This document shows, piece after piece, positions 10,420 through 21,410 of a stretch of DNA of 64,000 bases (positions are counted from its first letter, which is position 1; each line of letters opens with the position of its first letter). Source of the stretch: Zeugodacus cucurbitae. Lineage: Eukaryota > Arthropoda > Insecta > Diptera > Tephritidae. Position numbers and translations under genes: made by a program. The DNA is taken from NCBI RefSeq assembly GCF_028554725.1, contig NC_071669.1:29750001-29814000 (forward strand), read 5' to 3'. The notes under the pieces were generated by a model, which ran no database searches, had not been told where the DNA came from, and saw only the letters and a program-made list of their open reading frames with translations.

Positions 10420-10490
10420 ATCATGGTGCTGGTGGTACGCGCGCACTCGCTTTTTAGACGGTGCTCGGGTTCAAATCCTGGCCGAAGTCT
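10420..10490 (+). repeat. tRNA-like SINE head or tRNA pseudogene
   Basis: GGTTCAAATCC (10469-10479) fits the RNA polymerase III B box closely, and TGGTGCTGGTGG about 45 bp upstream is a weaker A-box candidate. The surrounding GTGGTACGCGCGCACTCGC is typical of insect tRNA-derived SINE heads. No good anticodon stem or acceptor stem forms, so a functional tRNA is unlikely. The rest of 10066-10750 contains no gene. Confidence 0.45.
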
Positions 10491-10750
10491 TATTTTTCGC
10501 ATATTTTACATTTCTGGCACAATTGATGGCAAATATGAAAAAAAAAATCCTTTAGGAGCAATAAAGGAGATTTTTTAATTTTTCGTAGCTTAAAAATCGT
10601 ACTTTTGATTCAAAAATTACAATTTAACGGGAAATAATAACTGTTAATTTTGTCTTCAAGCAATTGTTCATTTCAACTGTGTTTTTTAAAGCGTGCAGAC
10701 GTAAGTGTTTTATATCTATTGAGTATTAAATATTTTAAATTGATATTTAA

Positions 10751-11448
10751 ATGTACTCTAAAAGGCATTTAAAACGCCTAGTGAATAAAAAATTAAATAA
10801 TTTATATAAAAAACAAAATAATAATACACAAAATGAAAATGATGTAGAAAGTGTTAATGAAATTGAAAAACATGGAACAAAGAATACGGAAGCTAGAGGA
10901 AATATCGGCGCAGAACACTATACTCCTGGAGCGGATTATTGACATATTTCCACCGATGGAGATTGAAATAATGATATTTCCTATTAAAAACATGAATGAT
11001 TTAGCATCTACAGAGTCCTTGCTTTTGAAAAAGCCCGAGGCAGAAATTGTGAGTATGATAAATACATTTGATAAGATGTTACTAAACAGTTTGAGTTTAT
11101 AGGTGGCGTATCTGAAGCAAAAATTTTCAAAAAGACCCCTATCAAAAATTTTGGGTGAAGTGATCGCGGAGTCCGTGCTCTTAAAAGTGAATTGATATGG
11201 AGCCAAAAAAAAAGTTGCATTGAAGAATTATGCACTTTTCAATAAATTTCTTTACGGTAATACATAATTTCAATTCATGTCATCTATTTTTTTAACAAGT
11301 TTAATTTTTAGCGGCCTTAAAAGATGATTACTCATACCCTGATTTTGAGGCAAAGATCAAAAAGGCGTTTCTCAAATGTAAGGCTCAGTTCTACAGGAAC
11401 ACTTATAATATAAAAAATAATAGATTTCATGTACATTCATTTAATTAA
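10751..11448 (+). pseudogene. DUF4806-domain gene, degenerate, with one intron
   Basis: It starts MYSKRHLKRLVNKKL, a lead seen on insect DUF4806 proteins of unknown function, many of them in transposon-like contexts. After a frameshift near 10850-10940 it continues KLEEISAQNTILLERIIDIF and FPIKNMNDLASTESLLL. Two in-frame stops (TAG 11100, TGA about 11193) interrupt GEVIAESVLLKVN and YGAKKKVALKNYALFNKFL, the DUF4806 core. A clean intron (GTAATA at 11257, acceptor AG ending 11311) keeps frame into AALKDDYSYPDFEAKIKKAF. The stop is TAA 11446-11448. Preserved splice sites with few lesions suggest fairly recent decay. Confidence 0.65.
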
Positions 11449-11523
11449 AAAACTTTAATAAAAAATAGAATTATAAAAATTTGTTTTTGTTAAAATAATT
11501 GCAGGTTGAAAATAATATAGGAT

Positions 11524-11648
11524 TAATCATAGAGATATCCTATAGTAGTAATCATAGAGATCTCCTATATCAGTAATCATAGAGATCTCCTTTGGAATTA
11601 ATCATAGAGATCTCCTATAGCAGTAATCATAGAGATCTCCATTAGGAG
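11524..11648. repeat. Five tandem 25-bp units, AATCATAGAGATCTCC
   Basis: TAATCATAGAGAT begins at 11524, 11549, 11574, 11599 and 11624, a strict 25-bp period. Each unit includes the near-palindrome AGAGATCTCCT. Inverted echoes occur at 11745-11780 (TATAGGATATCTCCTAAAGG, then ATTAATCC). The position downstream of the DUF4806 gene fits subterminal repeats of a DNA transposon end, but no terminal pair was found. Confidence 0.75.
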
Positions 11649-12494
11649 GTTAAAAGGAGTACTCGCGTTCCAATGACATGCAATGTTAAAAACGAGTATA
11701 CAATTTTACGTGTATTTACACACGAGTATTAGGAGTAATAGGGAGTATAGGATATCTCCTAAAGGATTAATCCAGGAGGTCTCAAACGATCATCCTAAAA
11801 TCTGCTGGGAAATTACAAACGTGTTACATAAACATATATATACATAAGTATATTATTTCCATACGTACTTTCAGACCGGAGTTAGCATACATACATATCT
11901 GTGGCAACTAATCATAACAGCTTATGTCTAAAAAGTGAGTTTTGAGATAATAAAGGTTTTGTGTCAAATAAATTTTGTTTGGTTTTCATATAAAATTTTT
12001 AGCCACAGATAAAGATACACATTTATTTAGAACAAAACTGTTAATAATAAAAAAAACTGTTTTATTATTAAATATTCGATGTTTTGTACTTAAGATATTA
12101 TGAACAAATTCATTGGCTGAAAAATATAAACCTAACTTAACTTAAGCTACTATATTGAAACGAAAAATAATTGGTACTGACAGTAAGTCCAAGTAAGTGC
12201 TTTAGGTTGAATTAAAAATGCGGTAGACATGAGATAAGATGATTTTTTAAGCTTTATTAGAAATATAAGAATCTAACAAAAAAAATAATCCATAAAAAAC
12301 ACAGTTTTTATAAAATAATAAGTTAAATTAAAATTAATCCACACTTCGATATACATAATTATTATTAATTATTAATAATTATATTACCATATATAAGAAA
12401 TTACTCATCATTTTCATCGTTTTCAGTTAGATCAGGGTGAAAATTTAGCGATTTCACTGTACTTAAATTTATATTGAACTCTCTAAATATTTGA

Positions 12495-14559
12495 TCAACT
12501 AACGGTAGCATATCTAATAAGTATTTTTTTTTTGTTTTCGTTAATTAGTATTGGGGACTCATAACATAGTTTTAAATCTTTAATATTCACCCTATTGGTG
12601 CCCCGCTTTACTATATTTATAAAATGGAATGGTTCTTCTTCATTGAGCGATTTTTTAAAATAAACTTTCCCAAAGTCTTTTGTAAATTCTAAACCACTTG
12701 ATCTCATTCCAATTATATTTTTTGCCGACATCGTCAATTTTCCGCCAAGTAAATAACTGTTTAGCAGCGTTTCCAAAATCATAAATATTGCTTTGCTGCA
12801 TTTCGATAACTAAAAAAGGGTTTTTCCATCCAACGGATCGAACAAATTGAAACCAATCACGAGGATGGTGTATTTTTAATAATGTTTTTTTCTTCTTTTC
12901 TTCGATTAGTGCATGGTCGCTATCACACTCCATGTGAGTGTGACCAGGCACTAAGAATTTGTGATCTATAGTAGTTATATTGCTGTCCATTTGTGCAAAA
13001 ATTTCAAACATTGTTGCAACGTAACTATTTTTATTTTGACCTGGACAGCAATCACTATAAAAAACTACGTGTTTTGTATTAGAGTCCATATTTTGAAGAT
13101 TGTTAAAAACACAGGAAGCTATCTCATTTCCTCCTCTTTTTGCTAGAGCTTCATGCCACATATAACATATTGCTTGATTGGTCTCAAGATCATGAACAGT
13201 TAAATTGAATGTTCATAATGGTCGTTTGTAAAAAGAGAAGGAAGTCCTCAACATTGGTGTTGGCAGGCATTGCTGAAGATCAAAACAAAACAACTTAAGT
13301 GAAGCATCATTCATAGTTTTTGCCTTATCAACTTTCTTCGCATCATATGCTTGTTGTGCTTCACTAAGATGATGTGCTTGTTCTGCTTTTAGAGAATCAA
13401 CCTCTTCAGGTGTAGCAACTGCTACCTTATGTTCAAGTAAGTCGCATTTGTGGCAAGTATCAAGCTTGGGTTTTTTAAATTTCAATCCCATTTGATTAAA
13501 CAGCCTCGAAAGTGTTGTTAACGCCACAGAATGGTCGTATTTCTCGCAATATAAGCGATGCATTGCTGCCACCGATAGATCACTTGGAAGGAAACGTAAT
13601 GATGTATCACGACGACTATAGTGCGACTCGTATGATGGAAAACTGTTAATGAATTCAATAATTTCGTTTTGCCTATTAGATGATAATTTTCTGGCATTTT
13701 TGTGTCTCCCACGCAAATCTGTAAATCCAGTTCCCTCAATTTTTGCTTTAACAACTGATTTTATGAACTGTTCTGACTCGCCCAAAGTAAATCGAAAGCA
13801 TTTTTGGCACACTGATATTTTTTCAGTATTCACTTCTAAAAAATAGTTGTAAGAATAATCTCTTCTTCTTGGATTTACAGCAGACTTAAACCGCTTAATA
13901 GTTTTAGTAGTCTGCAGTTCAATCAACGCACCAACAGCTGCTCGGCGCAAACGATATGACCCGTGTGTCCAATAAGCCTTATGTATTTCTTTTTGCTGGT
14001 CATAAGATATTTTAGAAGCGCAGTTTTTACTGCAAGCTTCCAATTTACGCAATACCCGAGCGGAAATTAATTTGCCAGACTTTGAAATGTAAGATTTTCC
14101 CTCGTTTCTCAGCTGCTTTGCAAGTTTCCTTGACGATACTGCATTATTCGCAACGCTTGATGTGTTTTCCTAAATTTAAATTTTTAATACATAATTTCAA
14201 GTAATAAATGTGTAAGATCACAAAACTATTTACAATATCATGGTTAGTATCACTTAAAATTGAATTCTGATCAACATCATCTTCATCTGCCGTATAATCA
14301 ATATCGTCTTCATCTGCCGTATAATCAACATCATATTCATCTACGGTGTTATCAGCAACTACTTCATTTTCACAAGAATTAGCAACTGCTGCATTTGCCG
14401 TATTATTAGTATTGAGCTCGATATTCGTATTATTGTAGTACATAAAGTATCAATAAATACAACTTGTATTTCACTATTATTATCAGCACATGTATTATCA
14501 GTTAATAAAGCATTCAATAACTCTGAAGAAACACTTTCGTTAAAAATATTATTATCCAT
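12495..14559 (-). pseudogene. DUF7869/Sola-like transposase
   Basis: The first exon starts MDNNIFNESVSSELLNAL (14559) and, after a shift, runs through an acidic repeat (DYTADEDDIDYTADEDDV). An intron (about 14170-14230) ends in AG, and the frame then reads open from 14169 to 13213 through RKLAKQLRNEGKSY, RVLRKLEACSKNC, CQKCFRF, FKKPKLDTCHKCDLLEH. After one TGA at 13213-13215 it continues with GGNEIASCVF, FYSDCCPGQNKN and VPGHTHMECDSDHALIE. The DxCxGQNxN and GHxxxxCDxxxxxIE motifs are those of DUF7869-type, Sola-like transposases, with the catalytic aspartates apparently kept. A frameshift near 12690 splits the C-terminus. Few lesions imply a recently lost gene. Confidence 0.7.
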
Positions 14560-15584
14560 TTTTCTACGACACTACTCGCGCCAGCACTGTCTACAAATTG
14601 AACACAACAACTTATGTTTGCAAAAAAATTCCGTAAGCACACACTAAAAACAACCTACATGCAGTTAAAGTACTGTTATATTTCAACGGCACTTTAACAT
14701 AATAGCCTTAGTAGAGTTAAGATGTTTTGCAAATGAAGATTTCAAATATCGTAAAAATTAAATTTTGTTATAAGAACGTATGTTTCACAGCAGGTCGTTG
14801 TAATATAAGAGATTAGTTAAATATTTTTTTTTTCATATAATTCTTTATTTATTGAATCTGCTCTTTGGAGCCTAACAATAAGTTATAAAATCTTAATTCT
14901 AATTAAAACTAGACAAGCTCAACCAATTGATTGAGTTGTTTTGGTGAAACGTTGCTCCTCAGTGTGCTGGCATATCTCTTCTTTTTAGACGTGATTGATT
15001 ACAAGAATGTAATAAAGCATTAGCCAATGGGTTTGGGTGATCGCGGAGTTTGGACAAATATTTATTTCTGCTGTTCTCTACTTCTTTCTTTACCATGAGA
15101 ATGCCAAGATCTTTATGGATATTTTCATTACGCATATACCATGGTGAGCACTTGATTGTTCTAAGCATTTTTGATTGGAATCTCTGAATTATATCGATAT
15201 TGGTTGCACAGGTCGTACCCCACAGTTGGATGCCGTACATCCAAATCGGCTTTATGACCGCGTTGTATAATAGAACTTTGTTGTCTAGGCTAAGTTTTGA
15301 ATTTTTATTTAAAAGCCAATTTAAATGTGCTGCTCTTATCTTCATGCAGGTTATTTTGCTCGATATGTGTTTTCTCCACGTGAGCCTTCTATCCAAGTGA
15401 ATACCAAGATATGTTACTTCAGTCGCTTGGGGTACTAAAATATTGTTCATTTTAACTGCCGGACACGTTTTTGGTCTTAGAGAAAATGTAACATGCTTGC
15501 ACTTCTGTTCGTTTACTTTTATACGCCAGTTTGCTAGCCTTTCTTCGACAAAAATCAAATGCGCTGCTAATACTTTTGATGCTA

Positions 15585-16529
15585 ACGGGTGATTTTTTTG
15601 AGGTTAGGATTTTCATGCATTAGTATTTGACAGATCACGTGGGATTTCAGACATGGTGTCAAAGAGAAAGATGCTCAGTATGCTTTGACATTTCATCATG
15701 AATAGACTTACTAACGAGCAACGCTTGCAAATCATTGAATTTTATTACCAAAATCAGTGTTCGGTTCGAAATGTGAAAATCCGCTTTTTTATCGACAAAT
15801 TTTGTTCAGCGATGAGGCTCATTTCTGGTTGAATGGCTACGTAAATAAGCAAAATTGCCGCATTTGGGGTGAAGAGCAACCAGAAGCCGTTCAAGAACTG
15901 CCCATGCATCCCGAAAAATGCACTGTTTGGTGTGGTTTGTACGCTGGTGGAATCATTGGACCGTATTTTTTCAAAGATGCTGTTGGACGCAACGTTACGG
16001 TGAATGGCGATCGCTATCGTTCGATGCTAACAAACTTTTTGTTGCCAAAAATGGAAGAACTGAACTTGGTTGACATGTGGTTTCAACAAGATGGCGCTAC
16101 ATGCCACACAGCTCGCGATTCTATGGCCATTTTGAGGGAAAACTTCGGAGAACAATTCATCTCAAGAAATGGACCCGTAAGTTGGCCACCAAGATCATGC
16201 GATTTAACGCCTTTAGACTATTTTTTGTGGGGCTACGTCAAGTCTAAAGTCTACAGAAATAAGCCAGCAACTATTCCAGCTTTGGAAGACAACATTTCCG
16301 AAGAAATTCGGGCTATTCCGGCCGAAATGCTCGAAAAAGTTGCCCAAAATTGGACTTTCCGAATGGACCACCTAAGACGCAGCCGCGGTCAACATTTAAA
16401 TGAAATTATCTTCAAAAAGTAAATGTCATGAACCAATCTAACGTTTCAAATAAAGAACCGATGAGATTTTGCAAATTTTATGCGTTTGTTTTTTAAAAAA
16501 AGTTATCAAGCTCTTAAAAAATCACCCTT
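15585..16529 (+). mobile_element. DD41D (rosa-type) mariner, internally deleted
   Basis: Terminal inverted repeats share GGGTGATTTTTT (left ACGGGTGATTTTTTTGAGG; right, reverse complement, AAGGGTGATTTTTTAAGAG). TA flanks both sides (15583-15584 and 16530-16531), the Tc1/mariner target. About 400 bp of the transposase 5' half is missing, so it cannot move by itself. Confidence 0.88.
15700..16422 (+). pseudogene. DD41D mariner transposase, N-terminal half deleted
   Basis: The start MNRLTNEQRLQIIEFYYQNQ (15700) is the first helix of the DNA-binding domain. Near 15775 the sequence jumps into FYRQILFSDEAHFWLNGYVN. The catalytic domain is otherwise open to the stop at 16420: first Asp in FSDEAHF, second in FQQDGATCHTA, third in CDLTPLDYFLWG, with 41 residues between the second and third. 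That DD41D spacing marks the rosa group. The C-terminus ends RSRGQHLNEIIFKK. The deletion removes most of the paired helix-turn-helix, so DNA binding would be lost although the catalytic core looks undamaged. Confidence 0.88.
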
Positions 16530-18488
16530 TATAATTGGGCATTTGTTTCGGCTCACTAAAGCTGTGTCATCCGCAAAAGTTGATGTCAAAATATTACTAG
16601 CTGTTGAAAGATCTGCTGTATATATTATGTATAGAGTTGGCCCTAAAACACTGCCCTGAGGTACACCAGCTCTTATTGGTCGTTCTTCAGATATGAAGTC
16701 TCCTACTTTGACAGTAAACTTTCTATTTTTTAAATAAGACTCCAAGATTTTATGCATTTCGAGAAGTAAGCTTTTTTTAATCTTATATAAAAGCCCGTCA
16801 TGCCACACTTTATCGAACGCCTGAGCCACATCTAGAAATATAGCAGAACAGTACTCTCTATACTCGAACGCCCTTCTGATTTCGTTAGTAATTCTATTTA
16901 CTTGTTCTACAGTGCCATGTTTTGCACGAAAACCGAATTGGTGCGTTGGTATTACATTATTTTCAAGGAGGAAAGGAGACATCTTTGATAGTAACACTTT
17001 TTCAAATATTTTAGAAAGACAGGGTAGAAGACTGATTGGTCTGTATGAAGACGGCTGTGTCAAGTCTGAAACTGAGAATAGCGTTAAAGAGCAAGGAGAG
17101 TACTGTTAAAGCAATATTTGGTAACTCAATTAGCATTTTTGGAGTAATTTTATCGTGTCCTGCCGACTTTTTAGGATTCAGCTCTTTTATGATTTTAATA
17201 ATTTCAGAAGATGACGTTTGAATAGACCCAAGCGACTCGTTAGCGCTATTGGAGATGATTGGCAGCTTAAAGCTGTTCTTTGGGCAATTAGGTTGAAATA
17301 CCTTTTCTAGGTGATTTGCGAAACAATTTGCCTTATCCTCGTCACTTCTTGCCCAGTTTCCACCCAAGCCTCTTATAGGCAAGTTGGAGTCGACTGGAGG
17401 CTTCATTGACTTTTGGGCTTTCCAAAGAGAATTTCCTTTGTTTGAATTTGGACACAGTTTCTTTATATAATTGTGAGTGTGGTATTCTTCCTCACGTTTA
17501 AGCGCTGTTTTTAGTTTTCGTACAGCATATTTTAGTTGCAGCTGAGTAGAAGGGGAGCGATTTAACTGCCATTCACGTCTAGCTCGCCTTTTTTCATTTA
17601 CAAGCTTTTCTATTTCATTATTAGTGAGTTTTCTGCAAATAATCAGTTTATTGCTTATGTTTGGTGTTGCTATGACAGCTGCATTTGATATTACATCATT
17701 AAATTCTCTTATACCTTCATCAATATCTCTTTCTGTATCTATTTTTACATCAATATTAATGTGGCTACTCACATATTTTTTGTATTTTAACCAGTTCGTT
17801 TTGTGAGATGTTAGACCCACCTTTGGTTCAACGAATATGGGTTCTTCACACAACTTTATTAGTACAGGTGAATGATCTGAAGATAAGTCTGTACATGTAT
17901 CAACTGTCACAAGTGATCTATCTATATTTTTGGTTACAGTGAAATCAATTAAATCTGGTATTTTGTTACGATCACTGGGCCAGTATGTAGGCTTACCAGG
18001 AGATATTATATCTAGGTTATTGTGGTTCATAATGGTTTGGTACAACTGGCGTCCTTTCGGATTATTAAGACGTGACCCCCAGTACATGTGTTTTGCATTA
18101 TAATCTCCACCTGCTAGAAATCTATGACCTAGCGTTCCAAAGAAGTCTTTAAATTCGCTATCTGTAATTTTAAAACGAGGTGGGCAGTATAAAGCCGATA
18201 GATTTAAATCACAACCACGATTTTTTAACGATATTGTTGTAGCTTGTAACTGTGCTGTAGCATGAGAACCCAGAGTAAAGTGGTTTAACCGATTTCTAAC
18301 CAATACTGCCGTTCCGCCATGTGCTTTTCCATACAGTCTAAATCCCGGTATTTTAAAATTGTTTTTGTTTGTCAGATGAGTCTCTGATATTAACATTACA
18401 TCTATATTTTTTTCAGACAGAAATCTAATTATCTCTAGTTTATGTTGGTTAACACCGTTAGCGTTCCATATACAAATGTTTAGTATGC

Positions 18489-19991
18489 TCATTTTTTACT
18501 TAATAAGGTTTGCAGCATTTGGTTTTGTGATTTTATTAAATCTTGGATCATGTTTTGCATCGTAGACATGAATTGTGTCATACATTGAGTCAGATTTAGA
18601 ATCATATTTTCAATACCACTATTTGGAGGATTTTGCGGTGGTTGCATTTGTACATTGTTGCCTTTTACAACATTGGCATAGCTCCCTTGTACAGTATTAT
18701 TTTTAATATTACTAGATTTCGGAATATGGTCTGTGATATCTATAATGTCAGTACGGGGAGTATGTAACATTTGGTTACGTCGTGCTTGAATTCCCTGTGA
18801 CAACTTCGATTTCAAATCTTTATAAACAGGACAACCCCTGTAGTTGGCAGTGTGACTTCCTCCACAGTTGCTGCATTTTTTGTTTAAATCCTCTTTCTTG
18901 AGGATACATTTTGAAGTGGGATGTAAATCTCCACATACCACACAAACACTGCGTAGAGTGCAATAAGATTTGGTATGCCCATACTCTTGGCAGTTGGTGC
19001 ATTGTACCGGACCGTTTCTTTTGTGTGGTTCTTCTACGGTTACTCTACGGTGCAGCAAATATTTTAAATTATATATTGGATGCACTTCGTTCTTTTTAAG
19101 CTGGTTAGAATTCGGCATCAATTCAATTCTAAACATTGGTTGTGGTACTTTGTTTCTGTTAAAGATGTTTACGACAGTTTTAACTTCAAAGCCACATTCT
19201 TCAAGAGCTTCTTTGATTTCACTAGAGTCTACAGATGACTCTATACCTTTAATTACTACAGCTAGGCCCTTTGAGCTCTTCAACTGATAGGAATAATAAT
19301 TTTTGTTTTTATCCGACAAAAACTTTACAACATCCATAAAACTTTTCTCAGTGTATGTCTGTATTTTCGTTTCATCTATATTGCCTTTTTTTAAAGGCAC
19401 TATATGAAAGTTTTTTGTACCTACAATTTCGCTTAATTTAGCAACAAGAGTATTTGAGCTACGCTCGCGCAAATATATTGGGGGCGGTTTGGCATACGCG
19501 ACTGTGGTGGTACCCTTCGCATCATCATCAGAACCATTGCTTAGTACGGCAAATCTGTTGCCATTTAAAACGTCAGGTTTATTCTTGGTTGGCGTGCCGC
19601 CTAGAAATTTTTTAGGATTGACCGCTGACTTCACAGGACTTAATTTCCTTTTAATATTGACGTAGCGGTCAATGCCAATCTGAACAGATGGACCTTTTTT
19701 GATTTGTGCATTCTCACCTTGCGTTTTCTTCGCTGTCTGCTCGCTTGCAGGTACCTGCTTATATGTTGATGCGTTCGTGTTTGTTGCTGGCCGTTGTTGG
19801 CTGCCGTTCTCTGCTACTATTGTTGTTGCTAAGCTCTGCTTAGGGTGCTGCTCCGTTGATCGCTGAGATGTCTCATCCTTCTCGCCTTTGCCTTGTTTGT
19901 TGGTAGGAGCTGGTTTTGCAGGCTCGACAAAGCTAAAGTAGGCATTCAGAGAATGCCTACGGCCTTGTTGGTGAGGCTGCGCAGCGCTCAT
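18489..19991 (-). CDS. Jockey ORF1 (gag-like, zinc knuckles), intact
   Basis: A 500-residue frame runs from MSAAQPHQQGRRHSLNAYFS to QTLLSKK. Residues 1-190 are polar and low in hydrophobic content. Around residues 215-340 lies an RNA-binding-like domain (GLAVVIKGIESSVDSSEIKE), followed by three zinc knuckles: CTNCQEYGHTKSYC, CVVCGDLHPTSKC and CSNCGGSHTANYRGC (about residues 345-405). This is the nucleic-acid-binding ORF1p of Jockey-clade LINEs, which coats the RNA. The TGA overlaps the ORF2 start codon (ATGA), a stop-reinitiation arrangement. The whole frame is open, unusual among elements here. Confidence 0.92.
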   Translation of the reverse strand: MSAAQPHQQGRRHSLNAYFSFVEPAKPAPTNKQGKGEKDETSQRSTEQHPKQSLATTIVAENGSQQRPATNTNASTYKQVPASEQTAKKTQGENAQIKKGPSVQIGIDRYVNIKRKLSPVKSAVNPKKFLGGTPTKNKPDVLNGNRFAVLSNGSDDDAKGTTTVAYAKPPPIYLRERSSNTLVAKLSEIVGTKNFHIVPLKKGNIDETKIQTYTEKSFMDVVKFLSDKNKNYYSYQLKSSKGLAVVIKGIESSVDSSEIKEALEECGFEVKTVVNIFNRNKVPQPMFRIELMPNSNQLKKNEVHPIYNLKYLLHRRVTVEEPHKRNGPVQCTNCQEYGHTKSYCTLRSVCVVCGDLHPTSKCILKKEDLNKKCSNCGGSHTANYRGCPVYKDLKSKLSQGIQARRNQMLHTPRTDIIDITDHIPKSSNIKNNTVQGSYANVVKGNNVQMQPPQNPPNSGIENMILNLTQCMTQFMSTMQNMIQDLIKSQNQMLQTLLSKK

Positions 19992-20581
19992 GTTATTGTT
20001 TATTGTTTATTTTCTCGCACTTAGAATTTGTTATTTTGTATTTATTATTGTTTGTACACTTTTATTTTTGTGATTTTTTTTTGTTTTGCTAACAATTTCG
20101 GCGTTATTGACTAACGCTTTGCTTAATGCACTGTTTAAGTTGTTTTGTTTTTTACTTATTTTATTTTAATTTTAGGTTTTAGAGAATATTCACGGAGCGC
20201 ATAAAATACACGTCCGTATAGGTTGAAAGCTCTCTCTACGTATCAGTAGTTAATATAAGTTGTTTTTTTATGAGCTATAATTTGAATCGGCTGTTAGTTA
20301 TTCAACTTAAGTGTGTATAAGTTTTAATGCACAAACATTTTAATATTGATTAAACTACCTTTAAAAAAATTAAGTGGAATTAAGATGTTGTGGCTAATGT
20401 ATTATTTTCCAAAAAGACTTAAGTTAAAATGTTAATGCGTATAACTTCATCAAAAATAACATTTTGTAATTGAAATTTGGCTGAGTGCTAGAACATGAAG
20501 AGGAGAATTAAAATATGTAATAAAATCAAAAAGCACTTATGCACGACTTAAGCCGTTATTATTTGTTGCCACAGATATGTA

Positions 20582-21410
20582 CACTGCTGACTTCTCGCAT
20601 GAGCTTGCCTTCTTGACGAGGGAATAAAATCAAATTGTACTACTGCTTATTCTTCTTAGGATAATCAAACCATAATTGAGAAAATGCAAGTACATAACAT
20701 AATTTGGCATGCTTGATGAATGCTCGCACTGCTGCTTTTTAAATTTTTATTTTTCTAATACTTGATTAGAATAATTTCAGGAAGACAAAAATTTAAGATT
20801 TTATGAACACAGTTATCAAATGTGAACTCAGTACAACTTTTTACATTTTTCGGGTTCACCTCTCCACATTTGCAATATTTTATAAATAATTTTTATTTAT
20901 ATGTTATTAAAATTACTTTAAAATCCATTTTATGAGTTTAAAAAATCAAATTAATAAAAAGCTATAAGAAGTCAAAATAGTATATCATATGAAAGCATGG
21001 TCATATCACATCAAAAGGCCAATCGTCATCAATTTTCATTCACCCGACAGTCAATTCTTTTAAATAATAACGAGTATAACAGCAATTGGTGAATTCCCTA
21101 CTAGTCGGTTTTCAGCTCTGTACACGAGCCAATCGAGCATCATACAAAAATCAAAATGCACCTTCTCTATGTTCTAAGTTCTCTGCAAGACACTGCCAAT
21201 AATTTGTCCATCCATGTGATAGCCAATACTAACAAAAATCTTGTGAGCACATATCTATAAGTTTCTGCAAATTTCTTATAGAAGGGTGCGGCAAAACCAA
21301 TGTACACAATGGTATTCGGTATTTCGAATTGGTTTATGACTGTAAATTTATCATAAATTACACAATTTTTTGTTCAAAATAATTTTCCTCTTTTTTTAAT
21401 AATATTTACA
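20582..21410. other. Interval without genes
   Basis: AT-rich DNA. The only feature noted is the 28-bp repeat at 21157-21184, an exact inverted match to 7958-7985. I see no coding sequence. Confidence 0.6.

Larger units (their letters stand above)
14959..18492 (-). pseudogene. Jockey ORF2: AP endonuclease and reverse transcriptase
   Basis: ORF2 starts MSILNICIWNANGVNQHKLE with the ATG at 18490-18492, overlapping the ORF1 stop as ATGA. The endonuclease shows ISETHLT, GGDYNAKH, IPDLIDF and SDHSPVLI. RT follows with NPKKSAGHDKI, then an internal deletion and shift near 17055 (FNAIL joined to TQPSSYRPISLLP), FLDVAQAFDKVWHDGLL, AGVPQGSVLGPTLY and the active-site FADDTALV. The mariner cuts the frame at 16529/15585, and the C-terminal part resumes at 15558 with WRIKVNEQKCKHVTFSLRPK and ends RLKRRDMPAH. 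Apart from the deletion and the insertion the frame is clean. Confidence 0.9.
14824..20246 (-). mobile_element. Jockey-clade LINE, nearly full length
   Basis: On the minus strand it has a 5' leader (20246-19992), ORF1, ORF2 and a terminal A-run seen as the T-run at 14824-14834. Similar short sequences flank it (TAGTTAAATA at 14814-14823 and TAGTTAATATA at 20247-20257), a candidate target duplication with one indel. A DD41D mariner is inserted in ORF2. Without it the element is about 4.5 kb, the usual Jockey size. ORF1 is intact while ORF2 has an internal deletion. Confidence 0.9.
11892..20581 (-). mobile_element. Proposed DUF7869/Sola-like DNA transposon split by Jockey
   Basis: A 33-nt inverted repeat brackets the transposase pseudogene: the left copy (11892-11924) starts TACATATCTGTGGCAACTAA, and the right copy (20549-20581) is its reverse complement with three mismatches. 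Removing the Jockey element (14824-20246, which also contains the mariner) leaves about 3.27 kb, a reasonable size for a cut-and-paste element around this transposase. I could not find a convincing target duplication. The pairing of these repeats with this transposase is inference. Confidence 0.5.

Noticed and set aside
10420..10490. Functional tRNA gene
   Set aside because: A good B box exists, but no anticodon or acceptor stem can be drawn. A SINE head or tRNA pseudogene is more likely.
11524..11648. CRISPR-like array of five repeats
   Set aside because: The repeats abut with a 25-bp period and no unique spacers, and the DNA is plainly eukaryotic. It is a tandem repeat.
7958..21184. One 13-kb transposon bounded by the 28-bp inverted pair
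   Set aside because: The pair encloses Helitron 2, the DUF7869 element, Jockey and more, and similarity ends quickly. Two independent copies of a dispersed repeat in opposite orientation are more economical.
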